Assembly (NCBI RefSeq): GCF_000282095.2
Contig: NZ_AKKC02000010.1
Span: 243,733-307,732 of the forward strand
Source: Rhizobium sp. CF080
GTDB taxonomy: Bacteria > Pseudomonadota > Alphaproteobacteria > Rhizobiales > Rhizobiaceae
DNA length: 64,000 bases
Direction: 5' to 3'
Shown: positions 17,064 to 25,894 of the stretch, one piece after another
Position numbering within the stretch: the first letter of the stretch is position 1
How the letters are laid out: every line of letters begins with the position of its first letter
Translations under genes and position numbers: made by a program
Notes under the pieces: generated by a model
Told to the model about the DNA's origin: nothing
Seen by the model: only the letters and a program-made list of their open reading frames with translations
The model's database searches: none

Positions 17064-17983
17064 GACCTGTCTCCGACCGGTTTCGCTGCCGGCAAGCCGG
17101 ACAGATAGCCATGCACGGCAACCAGCGCCTCGGAGGCGAGATGATCGGTCCGATGGAAAACGAAGCTCCAGCCGATACGGCGCAGCGATTCACCGAGCGC
17201 ATCGCGACGGGCGAAATAGGCGTGCTGGTAATCCTCGCGGATCATCTCGGCGCGGCCGGAGACGAGCTTTTCGCCGGTCTCGGGATCGGTGAACTCGGTG
17301 CGACCGGTATAAGGGAAGGTCTCTTCGGCCGGATCGGCGATCTCGACCACATGGCCGCGCAGGCCGCGGCGGCCGAGCGGGCCGATGCGCTCCATCACCC
17401 GGTCGGCGTCGTCGAGGAAGTCGCCGATCAGCACGATGTCGCTATGGCCGCGGATCATCGCGGTATCCGGGAGGCCTGTTGTCGGCGGCGCGTGCATGAT
17501 CGAGGCAGCAAGCCGCTCCGCGGCGTTGCGGGCGGAAACCGGCTCCATGATGCCGGGGCAGCCGATCCGCTCGCCGGATCGAGCGAGGATCTCGGCCAAA
17601 GCCAGCATCAGCACCAGCGCACGGCTTTCCTTGGAGGCGATCGCGAGCGTCGACTTGTACATCATCGACGGCGACATGTCGGCCCACAGCCAGACGGTGT
17701 GGGCCGCTTCCCATTCGCGGTCGCGGACATAGGTATGATCGTCGCGAGCGGAACGGCGCCAGTCGATGCGCGACAGGCTTTCGCCTTCCGCATAGGGCCG
17801 GAACTGCCAGAAATTTTCGCCGATGCCGCGCTTGCGGCGGCCATGCCAGCCGGCAATCACCGTGTTGGCGATGCGCTTTGCTTCCACCATGCAGTCCGGC
17901 ACCAGTGTCGCGCGGGCCTGGGCTCGGGAGAGGACTTCGCTACTGGGCGTCTGCTCTACGATCTGGCCAATGGTGGATGCCAC
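17060..17983 (-). CDS. DUF58-domain protein of the MoxR operon
   Basis: The 307-residue protein contains the DUF58 core GWHGRRKRGIGENFWQFRPY, then SLSRIDWRRSARDD and VWLWADMSPSM, a MIDAS-like DxSxS-type segment of the VWA fold. Such proteins are regularly paired with MoxR ATPases and are thought to be clients or adaptors of them. The GTG start is supported by AAGGAA 7 nt upstream. It lies 28 nt after the MoxR stop and overlaps the next gene by ATGA. Confidence 0.9.
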   Translation of the reverse strand: MASTIGQIVEQTPSSEVLSRAQARATLVPDCMVEAKRIANTVIAGWHGRRKRGIGENFWQFRPYAEGESLSRIDWRRSARDDHTYVRDREWEAAHTVWLWADMSPSMMYKSTLAIASKESRALVLMLALAEILARSGERIGCPGIMEPVSARNAAERLAASIMHAPPTTGLPDTAMIRGHSDIVLIGDFLDDADRVMERIGPLGRRGLRGHVVEIADPAEETFPYTGRTEFTDPETGEKLVSGRAEMIREDYQHAYFARRDALGESLRRIGWSFVFHRTDHLASEALVAVHGYLSGLPAAKPVGDRS

Positions 17984-18011
17984 GCAGGTTCCTTTCTAAG
18001 CCGTCGCAGCT

Positions 18012-19025
<1,014 letters not shown>

Positions 19026-19226
19026 GTCGCTCTCCATCATCCAGAACCGGCAGGCTTTCCAAGGCCGGGCTTATTCATATCCCGGCGGCGAATCGCTGCA
19101 TCGCAGCATCCGCCCTATCCGATCAAACTTATTCCCCGAAACATGGCTGACAAGCACGTATTGAATGACTATCTCGTGAGGAACAATTGCTTTCGTCAAT
19201 GCTTACGGACGAACCGGGACTGAAAG

Positions 19227-19850
19227 ATGGCAGTGCAAACGATAAATTCGGCAGCCGATGCCGCAGGGCTTGCGGCCCTGATTTCGCGCGCTTCCGAGCA
19301 AACGGGCGACGGAAAGCGCGGTTTACCGCCTGTCGACAAGTGGAATCCGCCCTTTTGCGGCGATATCGACATGGAAATCCGTGCCGACGGCACTTGGTTC
19401 TATATGGGCACGCCGATCGGCCGCGCACCGCTTGTGCGGCTGTTCTCGACGGTTCTGCGAAAGGATGAGGACGGCCGGACCTATCTCGTAACACCTGTGG
19501 AAAAAGTCGGTATCCGCGTCGTGGACGCGCCCTTCCTCGCGGTCGAGATGCAGGTGACGCAGCGTGAAGGCCGCCGCGTCCTCACATTCAGGACAAATGT
19601 CGGTGATGTGGTGGAGGCGGGGCCGGAACATGCCCTGCGCTTCGAGATAGCGGGCGAGAACCGCGAGCTGAAGCCCTATCTTCTGGTCCGCGGCCGGCTG
19701 GAGGCGCTGGTCTCCCGCGCCGTGATGTACGATCTCGTGGAACTCGGTGAGGCGATCGTGATAGACGGGGTGCCGATGTTCTCCGTCCGCTCCGGAACGG
19801 AGGTCTTTCCCGTGATGCCCGAGGCCGAATTGGACGCCTTATCGCAATGA
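19227..19850 (+). CDS. DUF1285 family protein
   Basis: The 207-residue protein matches the DUF1285 family of alphaproteobacteria: PPVDKWNPPFCGDIDMEI near residues 34-51, TWFYMGTPIGRAPLVRLF, and VTPVEKVGIRVVDAPF. It is cytosolic, of unknown biochemical function. It overlaps the following Nudix gene by 4 nt, and that gene overlaps cca, so the three form a tight operon. Confidence 0.88.
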   Translation: MAVQTINSAADAAGLAALISRASEQTGDGKRGLPPVDKWNPPFCGDIDMEIRADGTWFYMGTPIGRAPLVRLFSTVLRKDEDGRTYLVTPVEKVGIRVVDAPFLAVEMQVTQREGRRVLTFRTNVGDVVEAGPEHALRFEIAGENRELKPYLLVRGRLEALVSRAVMYDLVELGEAIVIDGVPMFSVRSGTEVFPVMPEAELDALSQ

Positions 19851-20482
19851 GTGACTATCCCCTTTTTTCGGCCGGCGATTTCCGCCGCCGGGCGCTGAAC
19901 CAGAATGGCGGACCGATCGATCACGCCTGGCGCGATCATGGCGACCATCTGCTCAATCCGACGCTGGTCGATTTCGCCGCGGGGCTGAAGCTGAGGGATG
20001 CGGCGGTCCTGGTGCCGGTCGTCGACGACGGCGACGAAGCCAAGGTGATCCTGACGCAGCGGACATCGACGATGCGCCAGCATTCCGGCCAGATCGCCTT
20101 TCCGGGTGGCGGGATCGACCCGGAGGACCGGTCGCCGGAACAGGCGGCGCTGCGCGAGGCAGAGGAGGAGATCGGTCTCGACCGCTCCTTTGTCGAAACG
20201 CTGTCGCGGCTGCCGACCTATTATGCCGCCACGGGCTTTCGCATCACGCCGGTGCTTTCGGTGGTCAAGCGCGGTTTCGAGATCACGCCTAACCCGACCG
20301 AGGTGGACGAGGTTTTCGAAGTGCCGCTGTCCTTCCTGATGAACAAGGCCAACCACCAGCGCGGCAGCCGCGAATGGGACGGCATGGAGCGGCATTTCTA
20401 CGTGATGTCCTACGAGGAACGAGAAATCTGGGGCATTACCGCGGGCATTCTGCGCACGCTCTATGAAAGGCTTTATGCATGA
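19847..20482 (+). CDS. Nudix CoA pyrophosphatase (NudL/YeaB type)
   Basis: The 211-residue protein has the Nudix box GGGIDPEDRSPEQAALREAE followed by EEIGL. It is preceded by the family's second signature, LTQRTSTMRQHSGQIAFPGG, which marks CoA and acyl-CoA diphosphatases that split CoA to phosphopantetheine and 3',5'-ADP. Its first ATGA overlaps the DUF1285 stop and its own stop overlaps the cca start. Confidence 0.9.
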   Translation: MSDYPLFSAGDFRRRALNQNGGPIDHAWRDHGDHLLNPTLVDFAAGLKLRDAAVLVPVVDDGDEAKVILTQRTSTMRQHSGQIAFPGGGIDPEDRSPEQAALREAEEEIGLDRSFVETLSRLPTYYAATGFRITPVLSVVKRGFEITPNPTEVDEVFEVPLSFLMNKANHQRGSREWDGMERHFYVMSYEEREIWGITAGILRTLYERLYA

Positions 20483-21741
20483 CCAGTGTAGCCGACGAGG
20501 TCTGGTTCCGGGACCCGGCGCTGCAGCGCATCCTGACCCTGCTCAATGCCGATGGCGGCGAGGCGCGGGTGGCGGGCGGCGCGGTGCGCAATGCGCTGAT
20601 GGGGCTTTCCGTCGCCGATGTCGATGTCGCGACCACGCTTCGTCCGGAAAAGGTGGTCGAGCGGGCGGTGACGGCCGGTATCAGGGCTGTGCCGACAGGA
20701 ATTGAGCACGGCACGGTAACGCTTGTCATCGACGGCCACGGTTTCGAGGTGACGACGCTCAGGCGCGATATCGAGACGGACGGGCGGCGTGCCAAGGTTG
20801 CCTTCGGCACCGACTGGCAGGCGGACGCCGAACGGCGGGACCTGACGATCAACGCGCTTTATGCGGACGCTCAAGGCGAGGTGATCGACCTCGTGAACGG
20901 GCTGCCGGATATCCAGACGCGCACTGTCCGCTTCATCGGCGAGGCCGCCGAGCGGATTGCCGAGGACTACCTGCGCATCCTGCGCTTCTTCCGCTTCTTT
21001 GCCCACTACGGTTCCGGCCGGCCGGATGCGGATGGTTTGAGGGCCTGCGCACGCGCCAAGGACAAGCTTTCGACGCTGTCGGCCGAGCGGGTCTGGTCCG
21101 AGACAAAGAAACTCCTCTCCGCCACGGATCCTTCCCGCGCGCTGCTGTGGATGCGGCAGGCGGGCGTGCTCACCGAAGTCCTGCCCGAGACGGAAAAGTG
21201 GGGTATCGACGGCATTCACGGCCTCGTTGCGGCTGAAAAGGCGCTCGGTTGGCTTCCCGACCCGATGTTACGGCTGGCGGCGATCGTGCCGCCGGACGCG
21301 GCGCGATTGGATGCCTTGGCGAAGCGTTTGAGGATGTCGAATGCAGAAGCTACCCGGCTTGCAGCCTGGGCGAATGCGCCGGCGCCGCCGGACGAGGTGA
21401 CTGATGTCGGCTTCGACCGGCTGCTTTACCGCCACGGCGCGGAGGGGTTGATCCTGCGGCTGAAGCTTGCTCTCGCCTCGGCGCGAACCGCGGCGGAAGG
21501 CGATCCGGCGGCGATGCGCAAATCCGCGCGGCTGTCGGTGTTGCTGAAGAGGGCGGAGAAGTACGAGAAGCCGGTCTTCCCGCTCGGCGGTGCCGACATC
21601 GTCGCAGCCGGCGTGCCGGCCGGAAAGCGGGTCGGGGAAATTCTGAAGGAACTGGAAGACTTCTGGGTGGAGCGCAATTTTGCTCTCGACCGGGCGGCGC
21701 TGGCTGCCCGGCTGGAAGATATGATCCGTAGTTCGCTATGA
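20479..21741 (+). CDS. cca: CCA tRNA nucleotidyltransferase / poly(A) polymerase family
   Basis: The 420-residue protein has the nucleotidyltransferase signature RVAGGAVRNALMG with the catalytic carboxylates in VADVDVAT near residues 45-52, and the nucleotide-binding motif AERRDLTINALYAD near 115-128. The length is normal for the class II CCA-adding enzyme, which completes tRNA 3' ends. The first ATGA overlaps the Nudix stop. A strong stem-loop begins at its stop codon. Confidence 0.93.
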   Translation: MTSVADEVWFRDPALQRILTLLNADGGEARVAGGAVRNALMGLSVADVDVATTLRPEKVVERAVTAGIRAVPTGIEHGTVTLVIDGHGFEVTTLRRDIETDGRRAKVAFGTDWQADAERRDLTINALYADAQGEVIDLVNGLPDIQTRTVRFIGEAAERIAEDYLRILRFFRFFAHYGSGRPDADGLRACARAKDKLSTLSAERVWSETKKLLSATDPSRALLWMRQAGVLTEVLPETEKWGIDGIHGLVAAEKALGWLPDPMLRLAAIVPPDAARLDALAKRLRMSNAEATRLAAWANAPAPPDEVTDVGFDRLLYRHGAEGLILRLKLALASARTAAEGDPAAMRKSARLSVLLKRAEKYEKPVFPLGGADIVAAGVPAGKRVGEILKELEDFWVERNFALDRAALAARLEDMIRSSL

Positions 21742-21768
21742 TGTCAGGCGGTTTACCGCTCTGACATC
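21740..21768 (+). terminator. Hairpin at the cca stop codon
   Basis: GATGTCAG pairs with CTGACATC, enclosing GCGG/CCGC around a TTTA loop with one bulged T. It begins inside the stop codon of cca. There is no T-run, so it may be a weak or processing-type terminator. Confidence 0.5.
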
Positions 21769-21852
21769 CGGCGGCTTGCCGCTTACGGCTTACGAAAACA
21801 GACCCGAGCGCTTCGATGCAGAACGGCTGACCGCCTCGGTCCGTTCCAGGCG

Positions 21853-22044
21853 TCAGGCCGCTGCAGCTCCGTTTTCGTCGTGAATGCGCGCCTTGATGTT
21901 CTCGACCATGTTTTCGCGGATGATCTCTTCGCCGTGGGCCGTACGCAGATGTTCCACGGCGCGGCGAACCACTTCGGCATCCTCATCGGCACGGGTATGC
22001 CACTGGCAACCTGGCACGAGCGTTCCGCATTCGAACAGTCGCAT
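21853..22044 (-). CDS. DUF1059 small protein
   Basis: The 63-residue protein starts MRLFECGTLVPGCQWHTRAD and continues EVVRRAVEHLRTAHG, matching the small DUF1059 family, with Cys and His residues spaced like a metal site (C6, C13, H16, H32, H37). The function is unknown. AGGAGAA precedes the ATG. It lies downstream of another small gene on the same strand. Confidence 0.8.
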   Translation of the reverse strand: MRLFECGTLVPGCQWHTRADEDAEVVRRAVEHLRTAHGEEIIRENMVENIKARIHDENGAAAA

Positions 22045-22148
22045 GACATTTCTCCTGTTAGCGTTGGACTGGAGGCGGCGGACATCTCCTCATATCCGCC
22101 GGCCGCCAATCCCGATAACTCGGAAACTACAACGACCGTTCCCGGCGT

Positions 22149-22415
22149 TTATTCGGAAAGTGCCCAGGCGTGGAAGACGGAAGCCTGTTCCTTACCCCTT
22201 TCCCGTGCCGGTTCGTCATTGGCAGCCGACGTGGCGACCGACTTGCCGGCAAGCTGACGCGTGACCTGGTCCACATAGAAGGAATGGGGAAGCTCGCCGC
22301 CGGTTCTCGCGCGCAATTCCGTCGCAAGGCGGTCGATCATTTCAATGGTGTCAAGGGAACGGGCGTCCTTGTTCTCAGACGCATCCGGCATGGGCATGCT
22401 ATTCGGTGCCATCAT
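22149..22415 (-). CDS. Conserved-looking small hypothetical protein (88 aa)
   Basis: The hydrophilic protein contains SLDTIEMIDRLATELRARTG and ELPHSFYVDQVTRQLAG, which look like two helices. No domain is recognised. A strong GGAGGAGG site 5-6 nt before the ATG at 22415 supports translation. The gene precedes the DUF1059 gene on the same strand with a gap of 104 bp. Confidence 0.6.
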   Translation of the reverse strand: MMAPNSMPMPDASENKDARSLDTIEMIDRLATELRARTGGELPHSFYVDQVTRQLAGKSVATSAANDEPARERGKEQASVFHAWALSE

Positions 22416-22542
22416 GGCGATCCTCCTCCGGTACAACCAAGGGGACGCTACCACCGCCGAATCGATTCTGATATCGCATTTGTTAAGGGCGAGATATTGG
22501 GGCCTGTTTTTTACCCGAAATCGTTAATTTCGTGATTTAGAT

Positions 22543-23457
22543 CTAAGGCCACCTTACAACCGGAGGCAGTGACGACAGGATGGACTCGACATTGCCGCCC
22601 GTCTTCAACCCGAAAATCGTGCCCCGGTCGTAAAGCAGGTTGAACTCGACATAGCGGCCGCGGCGGATCAGCTGTTCGTCGCGATCATACTCCGTCCACG
22701 GCCTGTTGAAATTGGCCCGGACGATCTTCGGATAGACGAGGTTGAAGGCACGGCCGACATCCTGGACGAAGGCGAAGTCCGCATCCCAGCCGCCCTTTTC
22801 CTCGACAGGATGCAGCCAGTCAAAAAAGATGCCGCCGATACCGCGCGCTTCGTTACGGTGCTTCAGGAAAAAATAGTCGTCGCACCAGGCCTTGTAGCGA
22901 TCGTAGTCGGCGACCGCCTCGTGGCGCTTGCAGGTGATTTCCATAACCCGATGGAAGAGCGTGCTGTCGGGGTCCGTCTGGGTGCGGCGCCGGTCGAGCA
23001 CCGGAGTCAGGTCGGCGCCGCCGCCGAACCACTGGCTCGACGTCACCACCATGCGGGTGTTCATGTGGACGGTCGGCACGTTGGGATTGACCGGGTGGGC
23101 GATCAGGGAAATGCCCGACGCCCAGAAGCGCGGGTCTTCCTCGGCACCCGGCATCTGGCTGCGGAAATCCGCGGAAAACTCGCCATGGACGGTCGAGGTG
23201 TGGACGCCGACCTTCTCGAAGACGCGCCCCTCCATCATCGACATCCTGCCGCCGCCACCGGCTCCGCCGTCGCGCAGCCAGTCCTTGGGTTTGAAGCGGC
23301 CGGGCTCCTGGTCGGAGAGGGGGCCGGTCAGCTCGTCCTCGAGGCCTTCGAGCGAGGCGCAGATCGTGTCGCGCAGGCTCTCGAACCAGGCGCGCGCCGT
23401 CGCCTTCTTGTCTTCGATGTCCTCGGGCAGCCCCTTTGGCAGTACCGGCCGTTCCAT
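22543..23457 (-). CDS. hemF: Oxygen-dependent coproporphyrinogen III oxidase
   Basis: HemF decarboxylates coproporphyrinogen III to protoporphyrinogen IX using O2, in heme synthesis. The 304-residue protein has the typical blocks GRMSMMEGRVFEKVGVHTST, WFGGGADLTP, RGIGGIFFDW and the C-terminal YVEFNLLYDRGTIFGL. The ATG at 23457 follows GAGAGGAA at good spacing. It is monocistronic and divergent from a small gene at 23633. Confidence 0.96.
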   Translation of the reverse strand: MERPVLPKGLPEDIEDKKATARAWFESLRDTICASLEGLEDELTGPLSDQEPGRFKPKDWLRDGGAGGGGRMSMMEGRVFEKVGVHTSTVHGEFSADFRSQMPGAEEDPRFWASGISLIAHPVNPNVPTVHMNTRMVVTSSQWFGGGADLTPVLDRRRTQTDPDSTLFHRVMEITCKRHEAVADYDRYKAWCDDYFFLKHRNEARGIGGIFFDWLHPVEEKGGWDADFAFVQDVGRAFNLVYPKIVRANFNRPWTEYDRDEQLIRRGRYVEFNLLYDRGTIFGLKTGGNVESILSSLPPVVRWP

Positions 23458-23632
23458 GTCTTTATTCCTCTCGCCATCCCCTTGGCGCGATTCGCATTTT
23501 TCCGATCGGGGATTAGCAGTTCTGGCTTTCGCGAACCATTCCATCGGTTGTCGCAGGTGGAAAATGAGACTCGCAAAGCGTGTCGCTCGGCATTATCTTT
23601 ACCTCATAAACAGGTGCTGATCAGAGGCTTTC

Positions 23633-23890
23633 ATGGCAAAGTTCACACCCCCGCCGCTCGACGGGCTGAAACGCAGGATCGACCGCCACCGGGAGGAAAA
23701 GGCCGGCGAGCGACAGGGCATGTTCGTGCGGCAGACTTTCGAGCTCTCGCGGGAAGAAGCGCGCGAAAAGGCGCGCGAATGGTTTCAGGAATTTCCGAAG
23801 GCCGCCTACTGGACGGAAGTGGAAAGCTGGCGCCAGCTCGAAGGCGACCGCATCGAATTTACCATGCGCCGGCTGCCGACGGCGGATTGA
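23633..23890 (+). CDS. Small conserved-type protein, unknown function (85 aa)
   Basis: The charged protein contains LDGLKRRIDRHREEKAGE and REEAREKAREWFQEFPKAAY, predicted mostly helical, and ends EGDRIEFTMRRLPTAD. I recognise no domain. It has an AGAGG site before the ATG and codon use like its neighbours. It is divergent from hemF and convergent with the exported protein at 23900. Confidence 0.65.
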   Translation: MAKFTPPPLDGLKRRIDRHREEKAGERQGMFVRQTFELSREEAREKAREWFQEFPKAAYWTEVESWRQLEGDRIEFTMRRLPTAD

Positions 23891-23899
23891 CCCGATCCA

Positions 23900-24328
23900 T
23901 CACTGCGGGTCCTCATAGGTGTAGAGCGCGCACATCTCGTCGCTGCTCTTCGGCGGATTTCTCCCCGTAAACACGGCGATCGCCGACATTCCCTTGGCCG
24001 ACGCCCAATTGGCGACATAGGTTACGTCGCCCGATCCGCAGAGCTGGTTGCCGTTCTCGAGTTCCGGATCGGCCGGTTCCGCGACGCGGTAGACCGATGC
24101 CGGCACCCGCCTGCCATTCACGCGGAAATTGTCGGCGACGAGGTCGGAGAATTCCAGCGATTCCTCGTTCTCGAAGGTGATGCTGAAATCGTCCAGCCAG
24201 ACGTCGCCGGTGACGCTCATCGCCGTCTTGCTGACCGCGGTATAGTGTTCTGCCTCCTGGGCGCAGACGGACGAAGCCGTTAGGGCAAGGGCGGCAACAG
24301 TCATCGTGTAGAAAAGCAGATTGCGCAT
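23900..24328 (-). CDS. Small exported protein of unknown function
   Basis: The 142-residue protein begins with a signal peptide (MRNLLFYTMTVAALALTASS, probable cleavage after VCAQ near residue 24). The mature part has two cysteines (in NQLCGSGD and EMCALY) that could form a disulfide. It contains no recognised domain. The start at 24328 is chosen because it gives a proper signal peptide; a longer in-frame start does not. Confidence 0.65.
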   Translation of the reverse strand: MRNLLFYTMTVAALALTASSVCAQEAEHYTAVSKTAMSVTGDVWLDDFSITFENEESLEFSDLVADNFRVNGRRVPASVYRVAEPADPELENGNQLCGSGDVTYVANWASAKGMSAIAVFTGRNPPKSSDEMCALYTYEDPQ

Positions 24329-24484
24329 CTCGGTCCTTGATGGCCTGGGGCTGGGAAGTACGAAGCTCGATCGCGGAAACATAGGCGATCTCCGATGTTT
24401 GGCCCATGGCCTTCGATCGGTTTGACATGTGTTTTTCGAAAGATGCTGAACAGGCGGGAGCAGGGAGTGAGCCTATCCGCGCAA

Positions 24485-24967
24485 TCAACTGACATTCACC
24501 TCTTCGTCCGCCTCCAGCAAGATCGGCCCCGCACCCTTTTCGCCGAGCATGTCGAGCGGGTTCCTGAGCGGGCAGTCCTGCATTGACAGGCAGCCACAGC
24601 CGATGCAGCCGGTCAGGTGGTCGCGCAGCGCCGTGAGGCTGGCGATGCGTGCGTCGAGCTGGCGTTTCCAGGTTTCCGAAAGGCGCTGCCAGTCCTTTGC
24701 CGTCAGCGGCCGGTCGTGCGGCAGGACGGAAAGCGCCTCGGCGATATCGGCGAGTGGTATGCCGGTCTTCTGGGCAACCTTGATGACCGCGACCCGACGC
24801 AGCACGACGCGGGGATAACGGCGCTGGTTGCCGCGGTTGCGGCGGCTCTGGATCAGCCCTTTGGTCTCGTAGAAATGCAGGGTCGAGACCGCCACGCCGC
24901 TGCGTGTCGCCACTTCGCCGACCGTCAGTTCCAGCTCCAGCCTGGCACCTGGATTTTTCTTCGTCAA
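24485..24967 (-). CDS. soxR: Redox-sensing MerR-family regulator SoxR
   Basis: SoxR is a [2Fe-2S] regulator activated by redox-cycling compounds. The protein has the MerR helix-turn-helix (LTVGEVATRSGVAVSTLHFY, then ETKGLIQSRRNRGNQRRYPR) and the C-terminal cluster motif CIGCGCLSMQDC with four cysteines. A TTG start at 24967 is favoured because GAGGT lies 8 nt upstream; a TTG at 24982 falls inside the SoxR operator. The length is then 160 residues, normal for SoxR. It lies downstream of trmL on the same strand. Confidence 0.92.
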   Translation of the reverse strand: MTKKNPGARLELELTVGEVATRSGVAVSTLHFYETKGLIQSRRNRGNQRRYPRVVLRRVAVIKVAQKTGIPLADIAEALSVLPHDRPLTAKDWQRLSETWKRQLDARIASLTALRDHLTGCIGCGCLSMQDCPLRNPLDMLGEKGAGPILLEADEEVNVS

Positions 24968-24972
24968 TGCTG

Positions 24973-25003
24973 TTGACCTCAATATTGCTTGAGGTTTTAT
25001 AGT
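24973..25003 (+). promoter_or_regulatory. Canonical SoxR-activated promoter and SoxR box
   Basis: The -35 element TTGACC (24973-24978) and the -10 element TATAGT (24998-25003) are separated by 19 bp, the long spacing typical of MerR-activated promoters. Between them lies the 18-bp SoxR box CCTCAATATTGCTTGAGG (24977-24994), whose 6-bp half-sites are perfectly inverted. The alignment with the well-known soxS promoter is very close. It points right, away from soxR and into the 3' end of trmL on the opposite strand, with no evident gene behind it. Confidence 0.8.
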
Positions 25004-25035
25004 AGAGGCTTGCTGAAAGAAAACCGGAGCCTAGG

Positions 25036-25515
25036 TCAATGAAGAAAAAAACCCGTCTGCCGCAGCGCCTCGCCTGATATCATCGCCGCCGACATGGCGA
25101 CGTTGATGGAGCGCTGGCCTTGGACCATCGGGATCAGGATGCGGGCGTCGGCGGCCTCATGCACCTGGTCCGGCACGCCGGCGCTTTCGCGGCCGAAGAG
25201 CAGGATATCGTCCGGCCGGAACGCGAAGCTCGTGTAGGGCAGGGCGGCCTTGGTGGAGGCAAGCACGACGCGCCTGCCGTTTGCCTTGCGCCAGTCATCG
25301 AAACGCTGCCAGTTGACGTGGCGGGCAAGCGTGACGCTCTCCAGATAGTCCATGCCCGAGCGTTTCAGGTTCCGGTCGGAAATGTCGAAGCCCGCCGGCT
25401 CGATAATATCGACCGAAAGGCCAAGGCAGGCGGCGAGCCTCAGGATCGTGCCGGTATTGCCTGCGATATCCGGCTGGTAAAGGGCGATGTGCAGGCCAGA
25501 GGAAATGTTGGTCAT
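25036..25515 (-). CDS. trmL: tRNA (cytidine/uridine-34 2'-O)-methyltransferase
   Basis: The 159-residue protein is a minimal SPOUT methyltransferase. It shows YQPDIAGNTGTILRLAACLG near the N-terminus, LLFGRESAGVPD as the knot loop, and the SAM-binding tail IPMVQGQRSINVAMSAAM. TrmL methylates the ribose of the wobble base of leucine tRNAs. It is divergent from the ABC exporter gene and probably co-transcribed with soxR (gap 68 bp). Confidence 0.93.
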   Translation of the reverse strand: MTNISSGLHIALYQPDIAGNTGTILRLAACLGLSVDIIEPAGFDISDRNLKRSGMDYLESVTLARHVNWQRFDDWRKANGRRVVLASTKAALPYTSFAFRPDDILLFGRESAGVPDQVHEAADARILIPMVQGQRSINVAMSAAMISGEALRQTGFFLH

Positions 25516-25894
25516 AGGCCCGTCCTTACGGGAAACCGGCGCTCGATCTCAAGCTCTTTCGATGCACGGCATGGCTGTGACGATCGGGCAACAGAAAAGC
25601 CCTGGGTGGTCGGACGCGGCGATTTGCTCTTTTCAATCTGTGCCCGAGAGGGTAGAAGACTTGTGTCACTCAACGCCACTTATGGAGGCCTACATGGATA
25701 TGACCGTGCTTTCGCGCCTCCGCCGCCAGATTATTCGCTTTCTGGCCTAGGCGTTCGCGGTTTCTCGCAAACTCTTCCCTTCCTGACTCGTTACGTGGCC
25801 GACATCCGGCCTCGGTATCCTAGGTTTTCGCCGCCCGATTCTGGCCGCCTTGCGTGCCGAGCCGGCACGGCAATCCGATTTACGGAGCTTTTTC
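25516..25894. other. Divergent intergenic region between trmL and ABC exporter
   Basis: This 379-bp region must hold the promoters of trmL (leftward) and of the exporter (rightward). Apart from a possible 18-codon frame at 25694-25750 I see no gene, tRNA or strong hairpin in it. Confidence 0.6.
25694..25750 (+). CDS. Possible 18-residue leader or small peptide
   Basis: The frame MDMTVLSRLRRQIIRFLA is preceded by GGAGG 5 nt before the ATG, an unusually good ribosome site. It ends 145 bp before the ABC exporter start. The peptide is short, basic and amphipathic. It may be a leader affecting exporter expression or a chance frame; only the ribosome site argues for it. Confidence 0.25.
   Translation: MDMTVLSRLRRQIIRFLA

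Noticed and set aside
25039..25077. A 12-codon frame (MKKKTRLPQRLA) after the SoxR promoter
   Set aside because: It is fully antisense to the end of trmL, so its sequence is fixed by that gene. The ribosome site is weak. Kept only as part of the SoxR finding.
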